The position numbers and the translations under genes were made by a program. This document shows, one piece after another, positions 1 through 7,811 of a DNA stretch of 64,000 nt (position 1 is its first letter; each line of letters begins with the position of its first letter). Source of the stretch: Mesostigma viride (taxonomy: Eukaryota > Streptophyta > Mesostigmatophyceae > Mesostigmatales > Mesostigmataceae). The DNA lies in contig RPFO01000296.1 of assembly GCA_009746045.1 (NCBI GenBank), positions 2,018,564-2,082,563 of the forward strand, read 5' to 3'. The notes under the pieces were generated by a model, which saw only the letters and a list, made by a program, of their open reading frames with translations, was not told where the DNA came from and did no database searches.

Positions 1-973
1 CCTGAGGAAGGGCATCGCCAACAAGGGGAGTAACCTGGCCAATCTGAGCGATGAAGCTCGTCCCCCCCATCACTTGTGCCCATATGGACTCACGCTCCTG
101 GGTGAGAGTGTCCAGCGGAAGGAGGTCATCAAAAATGGGGTGATCGACAATATTCTCCAGATCCACAGTGTCCATCGCCTGTGGTGCCGTGTCGGCAGGG
201 GGCTGGGGCTGGGGCTGGGGCTCGGGCTGGGGTGCCGGTGGTGCGGGCGGCTCGGTGCCAAACCTCTTGGCACTCTCCCTCAAAATGCGGTCTCCGCACA
301 GCTTGTAAATCTGCTTGGACGCGATCTCCCTGCGCAACAAAAGCTCGCTCACTACGACCCCGTGCGCGGCCTCGGTGTGCTTTAGGTAGATCTCCCTGGA
401 CAACTCCGCGGTCTGCCTCGACAGAAACGCGATCAATTGGGACGTCTCCTTCATCTGGGGGAGGTTCGTCTCCATCTCGCGGATGCGCTCCAATACGATC
501 TTAAACTCCTGCGAGCATTTCTCGGCGCTGGACTCGCCGAGCGCAGAAAACTCCTTGAAAATGTTGTCGATCTTTACCCTCAGTTTCTTGACCACCTCTC
601 CGATGGGCGCAGACAGTTCAGAAGGGATCCAACCACGGGTTGGAGGGGGGCATACAGCCAGGTCGGGGTTTGCCCACCTGATGACATGGACCACAAAGTT
701 TATGTCCACTGTGCCGTCTTCGTAGAGGGGGAAGAGCCCTGTCTTCTTCAAGAAGGCGTTAGCCAGAGACTTCCCGTCTATCCCGTGCGAGAACTTTGTG
801 TGGTTCTTGGTCCCATTAGAAAAAACCTTCACAAGGTCTGCCAAGCTCACAAACCTGTGCAAAGCCACCTTTATGTGACCAGGGCGTTTCACACCCTCAA
901 TCTCACTGATGGGCTCGTAAAGCTGGTGTCCATTACTATCGCTGACAAACTGGATGTAGTCAAATGCCTCCAT
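1..973 (-). CDS. Hypothetical protein, coiled-coil and Pro-rich; C-terminus beyond the window
   Basis: An open minus-strand frame runs without a stop from an ATG at 973 to the left edge, giving at least 324 residues. The N-terminal 110 or so residues look globular (ends near FPLYEDGTVDINFVVHVI) and carry a weak resemblance to KilA-N/BRO-type domains, which is inference only. A charged, helix-prone middle part (about 120-225) is followed by a Pro/Gln linker with PQPEPQPQPQPP and then an acidic segment. No catalytic motif was found. The overlapping plus-strand frames are compositional shadows. The product is unknown; a DNA-binding or structural role is possible. Confidence 0.7.
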   Translation of the reverse strand, partial: MEAFDYIQFVSDSNGHQLYEPISEIEGVKRPGHIKVALHRFVSLADLVKVFSNGTKNHTKFSHGIDGKSLANAFLKKTGLFPLYEDGTVDINFVVHVIRWANPDLAVCPPPTRGWIPSELSAPIGEVVKKLRVKIDNIFKEFSALGESSAEKCSQEFKIVLERIREMETNLPQMKETSQLIAFLSRQTAELSREIYLKHTEAAHGVVVSELLLRREIASKQIYKLCGDRILRESAKRFGTEPPAPPAPQPEPQPQPQPPADTAPQAMDTVDLENIVDHPIFDDLLPLDTLTQERESIWAQVMGGTSFIAQIGQVTPLVGDALPQ

Positions 974-1616
974 GGCTGCTTGTGTCTGTCTACAGGCGGT
1001 TCGTGAGGTGAGAGAGTCTCTTCAGACGGTCGCAGACCATTTTAGGGGCATTTTTCTTATCACGCTGTCATCAGGGGTGGATTTTTTTCACACCCAGATG
1101 GACCCCAAAACGGGGGCGAAGCGCCAGATATTTCGTGGACAGGAACTCACTGAACCGGATGGTTCCAGAAGTTTTGCATGGCTGGTGGCGCTGACAAATA
1201 TCTCGTAACCGCCAGATATCCCCGTGACTGTGTTTCCTGACCGCACGTAAGTCGGAGATGCTCCTGGGGAGTCTCTGGACGTTTTGGGCCACTAGAAATA
1301 TTTCGTAACCGCGCGAAAAATCCGTGACTGTACCTGTAACCGTCCGTGGGATGCATTTCGAGATCCCATAGAATCGTAACCGTCGAAAAGATCGCGGGAG
1401 TGCACTCTGGTGCCGGTACTGGACGGACGGTACCGGCGCCGCGCCAAAACCCGAAAACCGCCGGGCCTATACAGATTTGCACAGGCCCGGTCCACTTGGC
1501 GAGTCGGGGCTTCAGACGAATTTTACAGCGAGCCTATGCAAAACTGTATGGGCTCCCCGCGTATCGGCCGCGCCAAAATTTACCGAACCGTATAGTATCG
1601 TATTGAGACGTCTGTA
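974..1616. repeat. Non-coding gap with direct repeats and two hairpins
   Basis: I see no convincing gene here. Direct repeats are built around (A)ATATYTCGTAACCGC, with copies near 1196 and 1295 and a shorter one near 1374. Two imperfect hairpins follow: 1461-1490 (arms CCGGGCCT and AGGCCCGG) and 1531-1554 (arms AGCCTATGCA and TGTATGGGCT). They belong to a hairpin family that recurs near 23.2 kb and 62.9 kb. ACTTGGCGAG at 1494-1503 recurs beside the hairpin at 23.16 kb. Confidence 0.6.
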
Positions 1617-2180
1617 ATGCTCGCCGTTTCCGGAATTGTACCCAGTTTGGCGATCCGTGCCTCCTCGGATAATAACTCGGCGCCGGCCCCGAAAAGCATA
1701 TGGGACAGGACGGTGTTTTTCGTGGGAAAACAGCGACCTTACCCGAGCTTGTTCGGGGTCCACACGCTGGAAAAGGACAGAAAAATGAGCGGAATTGTCC
1801 GCCCAATGACCCACATAATAGCCTTTGAGGAGCTGGACACCGCATCAAAAATGTCACTGGTGTTGTGGGAAGATGACAAAGAGGACAGGATGGCCGAATA
1901 CAGCTTGGAAAATGACAAGGTGGAGGACTGCGTGCTGGACAAAATACTGGAGCCGGAGGTCATGTTAGATGATCGCGAGATGATGAGCAGACTGAGTCAG
2001 ATGAGCATCCAGGCCTTCACTTTTGATGACGCCCAGTCCTTCTGCATGTTTCATGGATTTGTGCTGGACATGGTATCAAAGACAGAGGATGCAGAGGAAC
2101 TTGTGTTCGCCATCACCAAACACTACCCGCGAGGGGATTGCTCGTCATACACGATGATGCTGGAGAGTTACATGGATTAG
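1617..2180 (+). CDS. Hypothetical acidic protein
   Basis: The longest ATG frame gives 187 residues. An internal ATG at 1785 would give a 131-residue protein starting MSGIVRPM, and the true start is uncertain. The shorter form is strongly acidic, with runs of Glu/Asp around LWEDDKEDRM and a Cys-containing C-terminal half. No known domain was recognised. It converges with the basic gene at 2224-2622, and an AT-rich hairpin sits between the two stop codons. Confidence 0.55.
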   Translation: MLAVSGIVPSLAIRASSDNNSAPAPKSIWDRTVFFVGKQRPYPSLFGVHTLEKDRKMSGIVRPMTHIIAFEELDTASKMSLVLWEDDKEDRMAEYSLENDKVEDCVLDKILEPEVMLDDREMMSRLSQMSIQAFTFDDAQSFCMFHGFVLDMVSKTEDAEELVFAITKHYPRGDCSSYTMMLESYMD

Positions 2181-2192
2181 AGTGAATGTCAT

Positions 2193-2223
2193 TTTATTAT
2201 TCGTAATGAATGTAAATAATAAA
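2193..2223. terminator. AT-rich hairpin between convergent genes
   Basis: Arms TTTATTATT (2193-2201) and AATAATAAA (2215-2223) form a perfect 9-bp stem with a 13-nt loop. It occupies the gap between two convergent stop codons, a position that suits a bidirectional transcription end signal. The function is inferred. Confidence 0.45.
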
Positions 2224-2622
2224 TTACTCGACCGCCACGGCAGCCGGTGCAGAGGACTCGGGCACCTCATCATTGTGGGTGTTCCCGCCCTTCTTGGAGT
2301 TGTTGTTACCGAGCACGTATTTCAGCGCAAAGTCTCCCGCCGTCATGTCGTTAAAGAGCAGGTGCTGGGTCTGGATGGCTGCCCCCTTCCTCCTGATCTG
2401 ATTGAGACACTTTCTCACGTCCCCGACGCTCATGTCGGGCACGGAGGAGCTCATGACGTGGGTGCGGGCGTTCTCGGCCGCCTTGCTCGCGTCACTGGAA
2501 CTGGGAGCATCCGCGGTCACAGGGGCGTCGGCGCTCGCGGTCGCGGTGACCCTCCTCTTCTTGGTCTTCTTCTCGACAACGGGCGCCGCGTTTTCCTGGA
2601 CAGCTGGCTGAGGGGTCTCCAT
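2224..2622 (-). CDS. Hypothetical Ala/Ser-rich protein with basic patch
   Basis: This 132-residue protein starts METPQPAVQE. A Lys/Arg cluster (EKKTKKRRVTA, about residues 16-27) could be a nuclear localisation or nucleic-acid-binding patch. An Ala/Asp/Ser-rich linker follows, then a compact region (about 58-105) containing VGDVRKCLNQIRRKGAA. No named family was recognised. An upstream element at 2656-2681 resembles those of PCNA and two BRO-like genes, so joint regulation is possible. Confidence 0.65.
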   Translation of the reverse strand: METPQPAVQENAAPVVEKKTKKRRVTATASADAPVTADAPSSSDASKAAENARTHVMSSSVPDMSVGDVRKCLNQIRRKGAAIQTQHLLFNDMTAGDFALKYVLGNNNSKKGGNTHNDEVPESSAPAAVAVE

Positions 2623-2655
2623 TTGTTGGCGTGGTCGTGGTATGAACTTAGCCTG

Positions 2656-2681
2656 GATAATTTATCCCGCGTTCTAAGCGC
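2656..2681 (-). promoter_or_regulatory. Putative promoter element, GCGCTTA type
   Basis: On the minus strand, GCGCTTAGAACGCGGGATAA lies 34 nt upstream of the ATG at 2622. Similar elements (GCGCTTA, then three bases, C, and a GGG-containing stretch) precede PCNA and the BRO-like genes at 52275 and 55683. Confidence 0.35.
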
Positions 2682-2712
2682 ACCACACCGCGTTTGGAAC
2701 GCGCGTCCAGAA

Positions 2713-2732
2713 AATTTTGTCAGCGAATAGTA
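2713..2732 (+). promoter_or_regulatory. Upstream element shared with the BRO-like gene at 5103
   Basis: The 20-mer fits AATTTTGYCMGMGAATAGTA and ends 16 nt before the VLTF3 start. The same element occurs at 5070-5089, at a similar distance from the ATG at 5103. A shared control site is inferred from this match in sequence and spacing. Confidence 0.4.
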
Positions 2733-2748
2733 GGACGCTCTGGACACG

Positions 2749-3861
2749 ATGGCTGTCAGTGTCACTCACTACAACGTGGAGGCCGTCATGCAGCAGTGCA
2801 TCGACACCCTGCAGGGCAGGCAGAGGCAGCTCGGTCAATGGAAGGAGGAAGCCGACAGGCTCGAGAGGGTGGCGGAGGCGGAGGCGGAATGGGACGCCAA
2901 GATGAAAGCCAAGTCTGCCGCCAGGGCACTGCGATACAACATAGCAAAGGTGGAGGGGGGCGAGTACGACGAGTTCTTGCTGGACGTCCTGCCGACGTAC
3001 CGGAAGTACAAGGACACCTTCGACCGTGCCAAGAAGCGTAAGAAGGCCGACCCGGCGTCCGCGGCCGCGGCACGCCCGCCTTTGCCGACGGACAAGAAGC
3101 ACGGGAGCAACAGGGGCGAGATTTTTCGCGAGTTCATCCGAGTCGTGCAGAAGTACCCCTTCCTGAACATCATGACGGACGCGGCCCAGGTGACAGAGGA
3201 CGCGGACCTGTACGGCTTCTGCCCCGCGTGCAACACCAACATGGTGGAGAACTCTCGCGAGGCGCTGCTGCTGTGCTCGGCGTGCGGCCTCACGTCCGAG
3301 ATGTGCAATGACTCGGAAAGGAACGTGCCCTACGGCACCCCCGTGTGCGTGACCGACTACTGCTACAAGCGGATCAACCACTTCAACGAGACGCTCGCCC
3401 AGTTCCACGCGAGGGAGAAGTCCTCCATACCGCAAGACGTGATCGACAGCCTCTCCTCGGAGTTCAAGAAGGCCAGGATCGCGGACACCAGCGCGCTGAC
3501 ACCCAGCATTGTGCGCAAGTTCCTCCGCAAGCTGCGGCTGTCAAAGTACTTCGAGCACTCGGTCCAGATCACGCACATGTTCAACGGCACCCCGCCCCCC
3601 ACCATGACCCAGGCGCAGGAGGAGAAACTGAGGACGATGTTCCGCCTGGTGCAGGACCCGTTCGAGCAGGTGGTGCCGAAGGGGCGCAAGAACTTCCTCA
3701 ACTACTCGTACTGCATCCACAAGATGTGCCAGCTCCTGGAATACGACGAGTTCCTCTCCCACTTCCCTCTGCTGAAGAGCAAGGAGAAGCTGTGGGAGCA
3801 GGATGAGATTTGGAAGAACATTTGCAAGAAGCTCAACTGGCAGTTCATCCCCTCCAAGTGA
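2749..3861 (+). CDS. VLTF3: VLTF3-like late transcription factor
   Basis: This 370-residue protein matches the poxvirus-type late transcription factor VLTF3 family, a core gene of these viruses that drives late (virion) gene expression. A charged helical N-terminus (about 25-100) precedes a zinc-binding pair C158-x2-C161 and C176-x2-C179. The family signature YKRINHFNETLAQFHARE starts at residue 206. The conserved C-terminal region contains FLNYSYCIHKMCQLL and ends with a Trp/Lys-rich helix. Length and domain order fit the family. The A/T-tract plus TATA layout upstream of the virion genes in this window is a plausible target, which is inference. Confidence 0.93.
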   Translation: MAVSVTHYNVEAVMQQCIDTLQGRQRQLGQWKEEADRLERVAEAEAEWDAKMKAKSAARALRYNIAKVEGGEYDEFLLDVLPTYRKYKDTFDRAKKRKKADPASAAAARPPLPTDKKHGSNRGEIFREFIRVVQKYPFLNIMTDAAQVTEDADLYGFCPACNTNMVENSREALLLCSACGLTSEMCNDSERNVPYGTPVCVTDYCYKRINHFNETLAQFHAREKSSIPQDVIDSLSSEFKKARIADTSALTPSIVRKFLRKLRLSKYFEHSVQITHMFNGTPPPTMTQAQEEKLRTMFRLVQDPFEQVVPKGRKNFLNYSYCIHKMCQLLEYDEFLSHFPLLKSKEKLWEQDEIWKNICKKLNWQFIPSK

Positions 3862-3917
3862 GTCCCGGGCGCGTTTAAGCGGGGCGGATTGTGTGCGCTG
3901 ATAGGTAATCGACAACC

Positions 3918-4343
3918 ATGACGCTCGGTCTGATCGCCCTCAACTGCCCGGTGGCCAGGAATCTCACCCGTGCCGGGATGTACCGCCCTTCTATCAGCAA
4001 ATCGCACTTTTGCGAGGTGGACGCGGACATCGACGACTCGCGCGACCTGTTGGAGCTTCACTCGTTCAGGTTCAGGGTCCCGCACGACTCACACCCCTCG
4101 GACGACGACATGCGCGCCGTGAACATGCTCTTTGCCATCTTGCGGGGCAGGTACCCGCGCGACCACGTCACCATCGTGAACTTCGAGGACCACTCCACTC
4201 TCTACGGCAAGGCTTACATCGTGACGTCAGATGACTCCAACGGCCCGATGCCCTTCGACGACTTCAGGGCCCAGAGCACGCTCGTGACCTCTGAACTGCG
4301 CGAGAGGCGGACCGAGAAGGAGGTGGTGTACGAGTACCCTTGA
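3918..4343 (+). CDS. Hypothetical protein
   Basis: This 141-residue, slightly acidic protein starts MTLGLIALNCPVARN. It has a compact middle region (DDMRAVNMLFAILRGRYP) and an acidic, Arg-containing tail. No domain was recognised. Its stop codon sits exactly where similarity to the BRO-like genes begins (4344 on), so its 3' end may have been reshaped by insertion of that fragment. Confidence 0.6.
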   Translation: MTLGLIALNCPVARNLTRAGMYRPSISKSHFCEVDADIDDSRDLLELHSFRFRVPHDSHPSDDDMRAVNMLFAILRGRYPRDHVTIVNFEDHSTLYGKAYIVTSDDSNGPMPFDDFRAQSTLVTSELRERRTEKEVVYEYP

Positions 4344-4443
4344 GCGTCTGGTAGCAGCCAATCCTGAAGTTGTCTCTTAGAGACTTTAAATTTCCCCGGG
4401 ACATGCAGAGAGACACCCTCGTCCCAGGGTGGAATTCTTGATC
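4344..4443 (+). pseudogene. Relic of a BRO-like gene
   Basis: About 100 bases match the N-terminal part of the BRO-like paralogues. CGTCTGGTAGCAGCCAATCC parallels the segment of the 5103 gene encoding RLVEANPEV. GACTTTAAATTTCCC parallels the conserved FKFPG codons, and GCAGAGAGACACC the following QRETP codons. The copy has an in-frame TAG, small deletions and shifted frames, so it cannot encode the domain. Confidence 0.65.
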
Positions 4444-4568
4444 TAGTGACCTGTAAATCTGATATAGTGAGCTGGCAATATTGATCTCGTGACCTGGAAA
4501 TCTGATCTCATGAGCTGGAAATCTTTTCATAATGAGCTGGCAATCTTGATCTCGTGACCTGGATATTT
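4437..4568. repeat. Tandem 22-bp repeats, six units
   Basis: Six imperfect units of about 22 bp follow the form CTTGATCTCGTGACCTGGAA. They vary between GTGACCTG and RTGAGCTG cores. They directly follow the BRO relic and precede a small gene. The region is AT-richer than its surroundings. Confidence 0.75.
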
Positions 4569-4687
4569 TTGCAGTGTGACAGCTAAGTGCAAAACAGCTA
4601 TTTCAGACGGTCACGGCACTTCCACAGCCGTGTATTCTCAGGAGCCAGAGCCACACAGTCCACACTCGGACGCCGCTTCTGTCCGCG

Positions 4688-4960
4688 ATGGGTTTGACCC
4701 GCGCCGCTGCCAAAGAGGAGGCAGCCAAGAAAAAGGCCAACGAGAAAGCCGCCGTGATATTCGCCCGCCTATTGCGTGACAACCCAGAATTGAGCGCGTA
4801 CGTTACGTACGAGGGCGGCGAGCCCTGGGCGTCCCCGGAAGGACTCCGCGTCATTTTGTCTAAGATGCGCCTCAACAGCGAACAACGGGAGACGGCGAAG
4901 GCGATATGCGATTGGGCGGACGCACGGGTGTCCTCTAAGAAATTATCGCCGCCCTCATAA
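4688..4960 (+). CDS. Small hypothetical protein
   Basis: This 90-residue protein starts MGLTRAAAKEEAAKKKANEK, a Lys/Ala/Glu-rich amphipathic helix. A short globular part with Trp residues follows (EPWASPEGLRVIL). No family was recognised. It lies between a tandem repeat array and a BRO-like gene. Confidence 0.55.
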   Translation: MGLTRAAAKEEAAKKKANEKAAVIFARLLRDNPELSAYVTYEGGEPWASPEGLRVILSKMRLNSEQRETAKAICDWADARVSSKKLSPPS

Positions 4961-5069
4961 GCACCCCTCACGCACCGTCTGGCCTCGTAGAAGCGTACGA
5001 CCCACTTGATTAACGTGATACTGTTCAGGACGATCACCCCGGTCGTCCGCGGTGCGCCCACACGCAGCC

Positions 5070-5089
5070 AATTTTGCCCGAGAATAGTA
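5070..5089 (+). promoter_or_regulatory. Upstream element shared with VLTF3
   Basis: This 20-mer fits AATTTTGYCMGMGAATAGTA, as does 2713-2732. It ends 13 nt before the ATG at 5103. The function is inferred from conservation at two unrelated genes. Confidence 0.4.
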
Positions 5090-5102
5090 CGCGACGTCCA
5101 CC

Positions 5103-5945
5103 ATGTCCGCGCTCGTCCACTACCTGACACCCGCGGACGGGGGTGAGGACGACCCCAGGTTTGCGGGCAAGATGCGCGTGACGGATGACGGCATAAACGT
5201 ATCACTGTATGACATGATGTCATCATTAGGGATGTCCAACCCTCACATATACTGGAAACGCCTAGTAGAAGCCAATCCTGAAGTACTAACATTTTGTACA
5301 TCCTTCAAATTTCCTGGTCGGGGACAGAACAAAACCCCAGTAACCAATCGCCAGGGGTTGACCAAGATCATAATGCTGCTCCCCGGCAAGATCGCTGCCA
5401 AGTTCAGGCACGAGCTATCCGTCCTGTTGGAGCGCTACCTTAATGCTGACCGCTCGCTCGCTGAGGACATACTGAAGAGGGCGGGCAGCGACGAGGGCGC
5501 CGTCGCCGACCTGAGCGAGAACACGCGCATCCAGAGCTCGGTGGCGACCAAGGAGCTCAACGCGGTCATCAAGGGCTACGGTGACGCAAACCCTCACAGC
5601 GGCCTGCTATACCCCGCGGTGCACAACACCAACAACCTGGCCGTGACCGGCAAGACGGCGAGCGAGTTGCGTTCGATCTATGGCACAAAAGGGTCGTCTC
5701 GCAACACCAACACCAAGGTGCAGTCCGCCGCGATGTGTTTTCTCCAAACGACCGAGGCGGACGAGATCAGTCAGACGGGCGCCAACCCTGTTGTGGTCGC
5801 CAAGAGGTGCAGGGAGATGCTCGAGCCCATATTTAAGGCGAGGGGTCTCCACAACTTGGTGGCCGACACCGAGTTCATCAAGGACAACGTGAAAGTTATG
5901 CGTCTGAACCAGCAGGCCAACAGGGCCAGTGTTGTCGCAGTGTGA
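5103..5945 (+). CDS. BRO-N-like DNA-binding protein, paralogue 1
   Basis: This 280-residue protein belongs to a three-member family here, with the genes at 52275 and 55683. All share an N-terminal frame KMRVT-x2-G, a variable segment, then FKFPG-x-GQ and a TPV block. A leucine-rich stretch (LLPGKIAAKFRHELSVLLER) ends near residue 113. This resembles BRO/KilA-type antirepressor-like domains of large DNA viruses and phages. The C-terminal half is also shared (VTGKTASELR in this copy) but unknown. The variable part is AT-rich compared with the rest. A perfect hairpin follows the stop codon. A gene-regulatory role is inferred. Confidence 0.75.
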   Translation: MSALVHYLTPADGGEDDPRFAGKMRVTDDGINVSLYDMMSSLGMSNPHIYWKRLVEANPEVLTFCTSFKFPGRGQNKTPVTNRQGLTKIIMLLPGKIAAKFRHELSVLLERYLNADRSLAEDILKRAGSDEGAVADLSENTRIQSSVATKELNAVIKGYGDANPHSGLLYPAVHNTNNLAVTGKTASELRSIYGTKGSSRNTNTKVQSAAMCFLQTTEADEISQTGANPVVVAKRCREMLEPIFKARGLHNLVADTEFIKDNVKVMRLNQQANRASVVAV

Positions 5946-5957
5946 TTCAAGCAATTA

Positions 5958-5986
5958 CGAAATGGTTACCACTTGTAACCATTTCG
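5958..5986 (+). terminator. Perfect 12-bp hairpin downstream of a BRO-like gene
   Basis: CGAAATGGTTAC (5958-5969) and GTAACCATTTCG (5975-5986) pair perfectly around a 5-nt loop. It lies 13 bases after the stop codon and before the convergent PCNA gene. Hairpins mark transcript 3' ends in some giant viruses, and that role is inferred here. Confidence 0.6.
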
Positions 5987-6157
5987 CTTCCAATTGTACC
6001 CTACTGGAGGTCGTGCCACTGCCCGGGGACACTTGTTAAGATAATAAAAGCAATTTAATTTAAATTTATTGATCAATAAGAAGTGGTGACCCCACTGTCA
6101 CTTTCACATGTCACTTCCACCCACACACAAAATTCAAAATGACAGGTTGTAACAACC

Positions 6158-6940
6158 TCAATCGTTCATGTCGATGTCCGCGTCGATCTTGGGGGCCAGC
6201 GCGAACAGAAGCACGCCCAAGTCCCCCACCTTGTACTTCACTATGATGGGGTAATCGTGGCTCAAAAACAACTGCACACTATTGCACAACCCCGCGCTCT
6301 TAGAGAAAGTGCACAGGTAACGAAGCGAGTACACCTCGTTGATCGTCTCGTCCTCGTCCTTCACGTCCACCTCCATCTCCGGGAACTCCTCACCGATTTC
6401 CAGGTGACAGTCGCCGATGTCCCCGGAACAGGACATGGTGATGTGCCTGCCCTCGCACTTCACGTTCACAGTGTCGGCCACCACCGAGAGGTCGCGGCAG
6501 ATCTTCTGGAACTCGGAGCTGACCATGGTGATCGCGACCGAGTACTCCTTCTCCGGTATTTCCAGAGTGTTCTCGTCGATGTCCAGCAGCTTCATCGAGT
6601 AGGACCACCGGGTGTTCTTCACCTTGTTCACGATGTTGATCTCCATCACCTCCTGCTTCGTCGCGTCCAGACGCAGCTCCAGCTCGTCGTTGCTGGACAC
6701 GTTCTTGAGCAGCTTGTACAGGTTCAGCAAACTCACGCCCACCGTGAAGTTCTGCGAGCAAGAGTACTCCTCGATCTTGTCCGCTTGCAAGTTCACATGG
6801 AACAGCGCGCAGTGGCACCCGTCCATGGCGGTGATGTGCACGCCATTGGGGTCGAACCGCACGTTCACGTCGTTGGTCAGCTCTTTCAAGGCCTCCACCA
6901 AGAGCTTTATGGAGGACCCCTGCACCGTCCTGAACTCCAT
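6158..6940 (-). CDS. PCNA: Proliferating cell nuclear antigen (sliding clamp)
   Basis: The protein has 260 residues from the ATG at 6940, the usual PCNA length. It starts MEFRTVQGSSIKLLVEALKE and carries FDPNGVHITAMDGCHCALFH, a variant of the clamp signature. The second half has SEFQKICRDLSVVADTVNV, followed by the C-terminal LGVLLFALAPKID typical of PCNA. It forms the ring that tethers DNA polymerase during viral DNA replication. The longest frame begins at a non-ATG codon at 6994, so the start was moved to the ATG that fits the family. Confidence 0.95.
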   Translation of the reverse strand: MEFRTVQGSSIKLLVEALKELTNDVNVRFDPNGVHITAMDGCHCALFHVNLQADKIEEYSCSQNFTVGVSLLNLYKLLKNVSSNDELELRLDATKQEVMEINIVNKVKNTRWSYSMKLLDIDENTLEIPEKEYSVAITMVSSEFQKICRDLSVVADTVNVKCEGRHITMSCSGDIGDCHLEIGEEFPEMEVDVKDEDETINEVYSLRYLCTFSKSAGLCNSVQLFLSHDYPIIVKYKVGDLGVLLFALAPKIDADIDMND

Positions 6941-6954
6941 TAAGGTACCCGTGC

Positions 6955-6980
6955 GACTGTTTTTGCCCGGTTCTAAGCGA
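6955..6980 (-). promoter_or_regulatory. Putative promoter element upstream of PCNA
   Basis: On the minus strand TCGCTTAGAACCGGGC lies 14-40 nt before the PCNA start. It resembles the elements at 2656-2681, 52229-52260 and 55634-55665. Replication genes are normally early, so this may be an early-class element; that is inference. Confidence 0.35.
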
Positions 6981-7030
6981 GGGAGCGTCCACACGAGGAC
7001 GAGCGTCCGGCAGCGGACACGGGGCAGCGG

Positions 7031-7312
7031 CTAGGGTGCGAGAGTGAACGGGGCTTCGTACAGCATGCTGCCCAGGTAGGTGTAATTTATAAAGTTCGGG
7101 TCGGTGTCCTCCAAGATCGGATTCTTCCCGTTCTTCTGGAGCACGAACATGGCCGTCTTCCACTCGTTGTTGTGCTTCACCTGAGTGGTGTACAGCCTAA
7201 AGTTCCCGACGTCCAACGGGTTGGTGGTCGTCAGCGTGTCACCCGTCGCCGTGAACCGGATGCGCCCGGTGATGTTCACGTTGTCGGCTGTCAAGCGGCT
7301 GATGGAAGACAT
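7031..7312 (-). CDS. Small hypothetical protein
   Basis: The first ATG at 7312 gives 93 residues starting MSSISRLTADNVNITGRI; the longer frame begins at TTG. The beta-rich pattern (GRIRFTATGD, GNFRLYTTQV) and the aromatic C-terminus (YTYLGSMLYEAPF) suggest a small structural domain similar in texture to the fibre-like genes. No family was recognised. It is divergent from the gene at 7381. Confidence 0.6.
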   Translation of the reverse strand: MSSISRLTADNVNITGRIRFTATGDTLTTTNPLDVGNFRLYTTQVKHNNEWKTAMFVLQKNGKNPILEDTDPNFINYTYLGSMLYEAPFTLAP

Positions 7313-7380
7313 CGCGTTGATTATAGCATCAGGAAAAAGTTCGCCGCCGACCGCGGCCAAACGAGAGCAAAAGTTATATT

Positions 7381-7740
7381 ATGTACACCTTAGAACGCAA
7401 CATGCACAAGTGTCGCAAGGAGAAGGCCGCCACCGCGAGCTCCGAAAAGGCGCTGCTGGACGTTCTGCTGTCCGGCATGAAGCAGGGGTGGATGGCGTCG
7501 CTTGACGAAGAGGGCAACGTTGTGTTCGCCGTGCCCGAGGAAGACGACGGGCACACTGATGATGAGTCGATGGGCGGCGACGACCACTCGCACTTCGGCG
7601 ACAACGATCGAATATTCGACCTGATCGCGCACCTCGTGTCGTCGAGCTCCAAGACTCCCGAACCGCAAGGAGTAGACAAGGTCATCCAGGTGGGCGACCG
7701 AAAGATAAGGCTGACGGTTTCATTGCGGGAGGAGAAATGA
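7381..7740 (+). CDS. Hypothetical acidic protein
   Basis: This protein has 119 residues from the ATG at 7381; a second ATG at 7402 would give 112. It has a basic N-terminus, a helical part (EKALLDVLLSGMKQGW) and an Asp/His-rich acidic stretch (EEDDGHTDDESMGGDDHSH) that could bind metal. No known domain was recognised. An AATAAA-like signal follows the stop codon. Confidence 0.6.
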   Translation: MYTLERNMHKCRKEKAATASSEKALLDVLLSGMKQGWMASLDEEGNVVFAVPEEDDGHTDDESMGGDDHSHFGDNDRIFDLIAHLVSSSSKTPEPQGVDKVIQVGDRKIRLTVSLREEK

Positions 7741-7811
7741 TTGCATTCATAATTAATAAAGGCATTTAACCGTTTCAACTTAATTTGTTTGCGTCGAGTT
7801 ATAGCAGCAAC

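Noticed and set aside
437-1006. 189-aa plus-strand open frame at the left end
   Set aside because: The minus-strand frame from 973 is longer, continues past the edge and has a better protein pattern.
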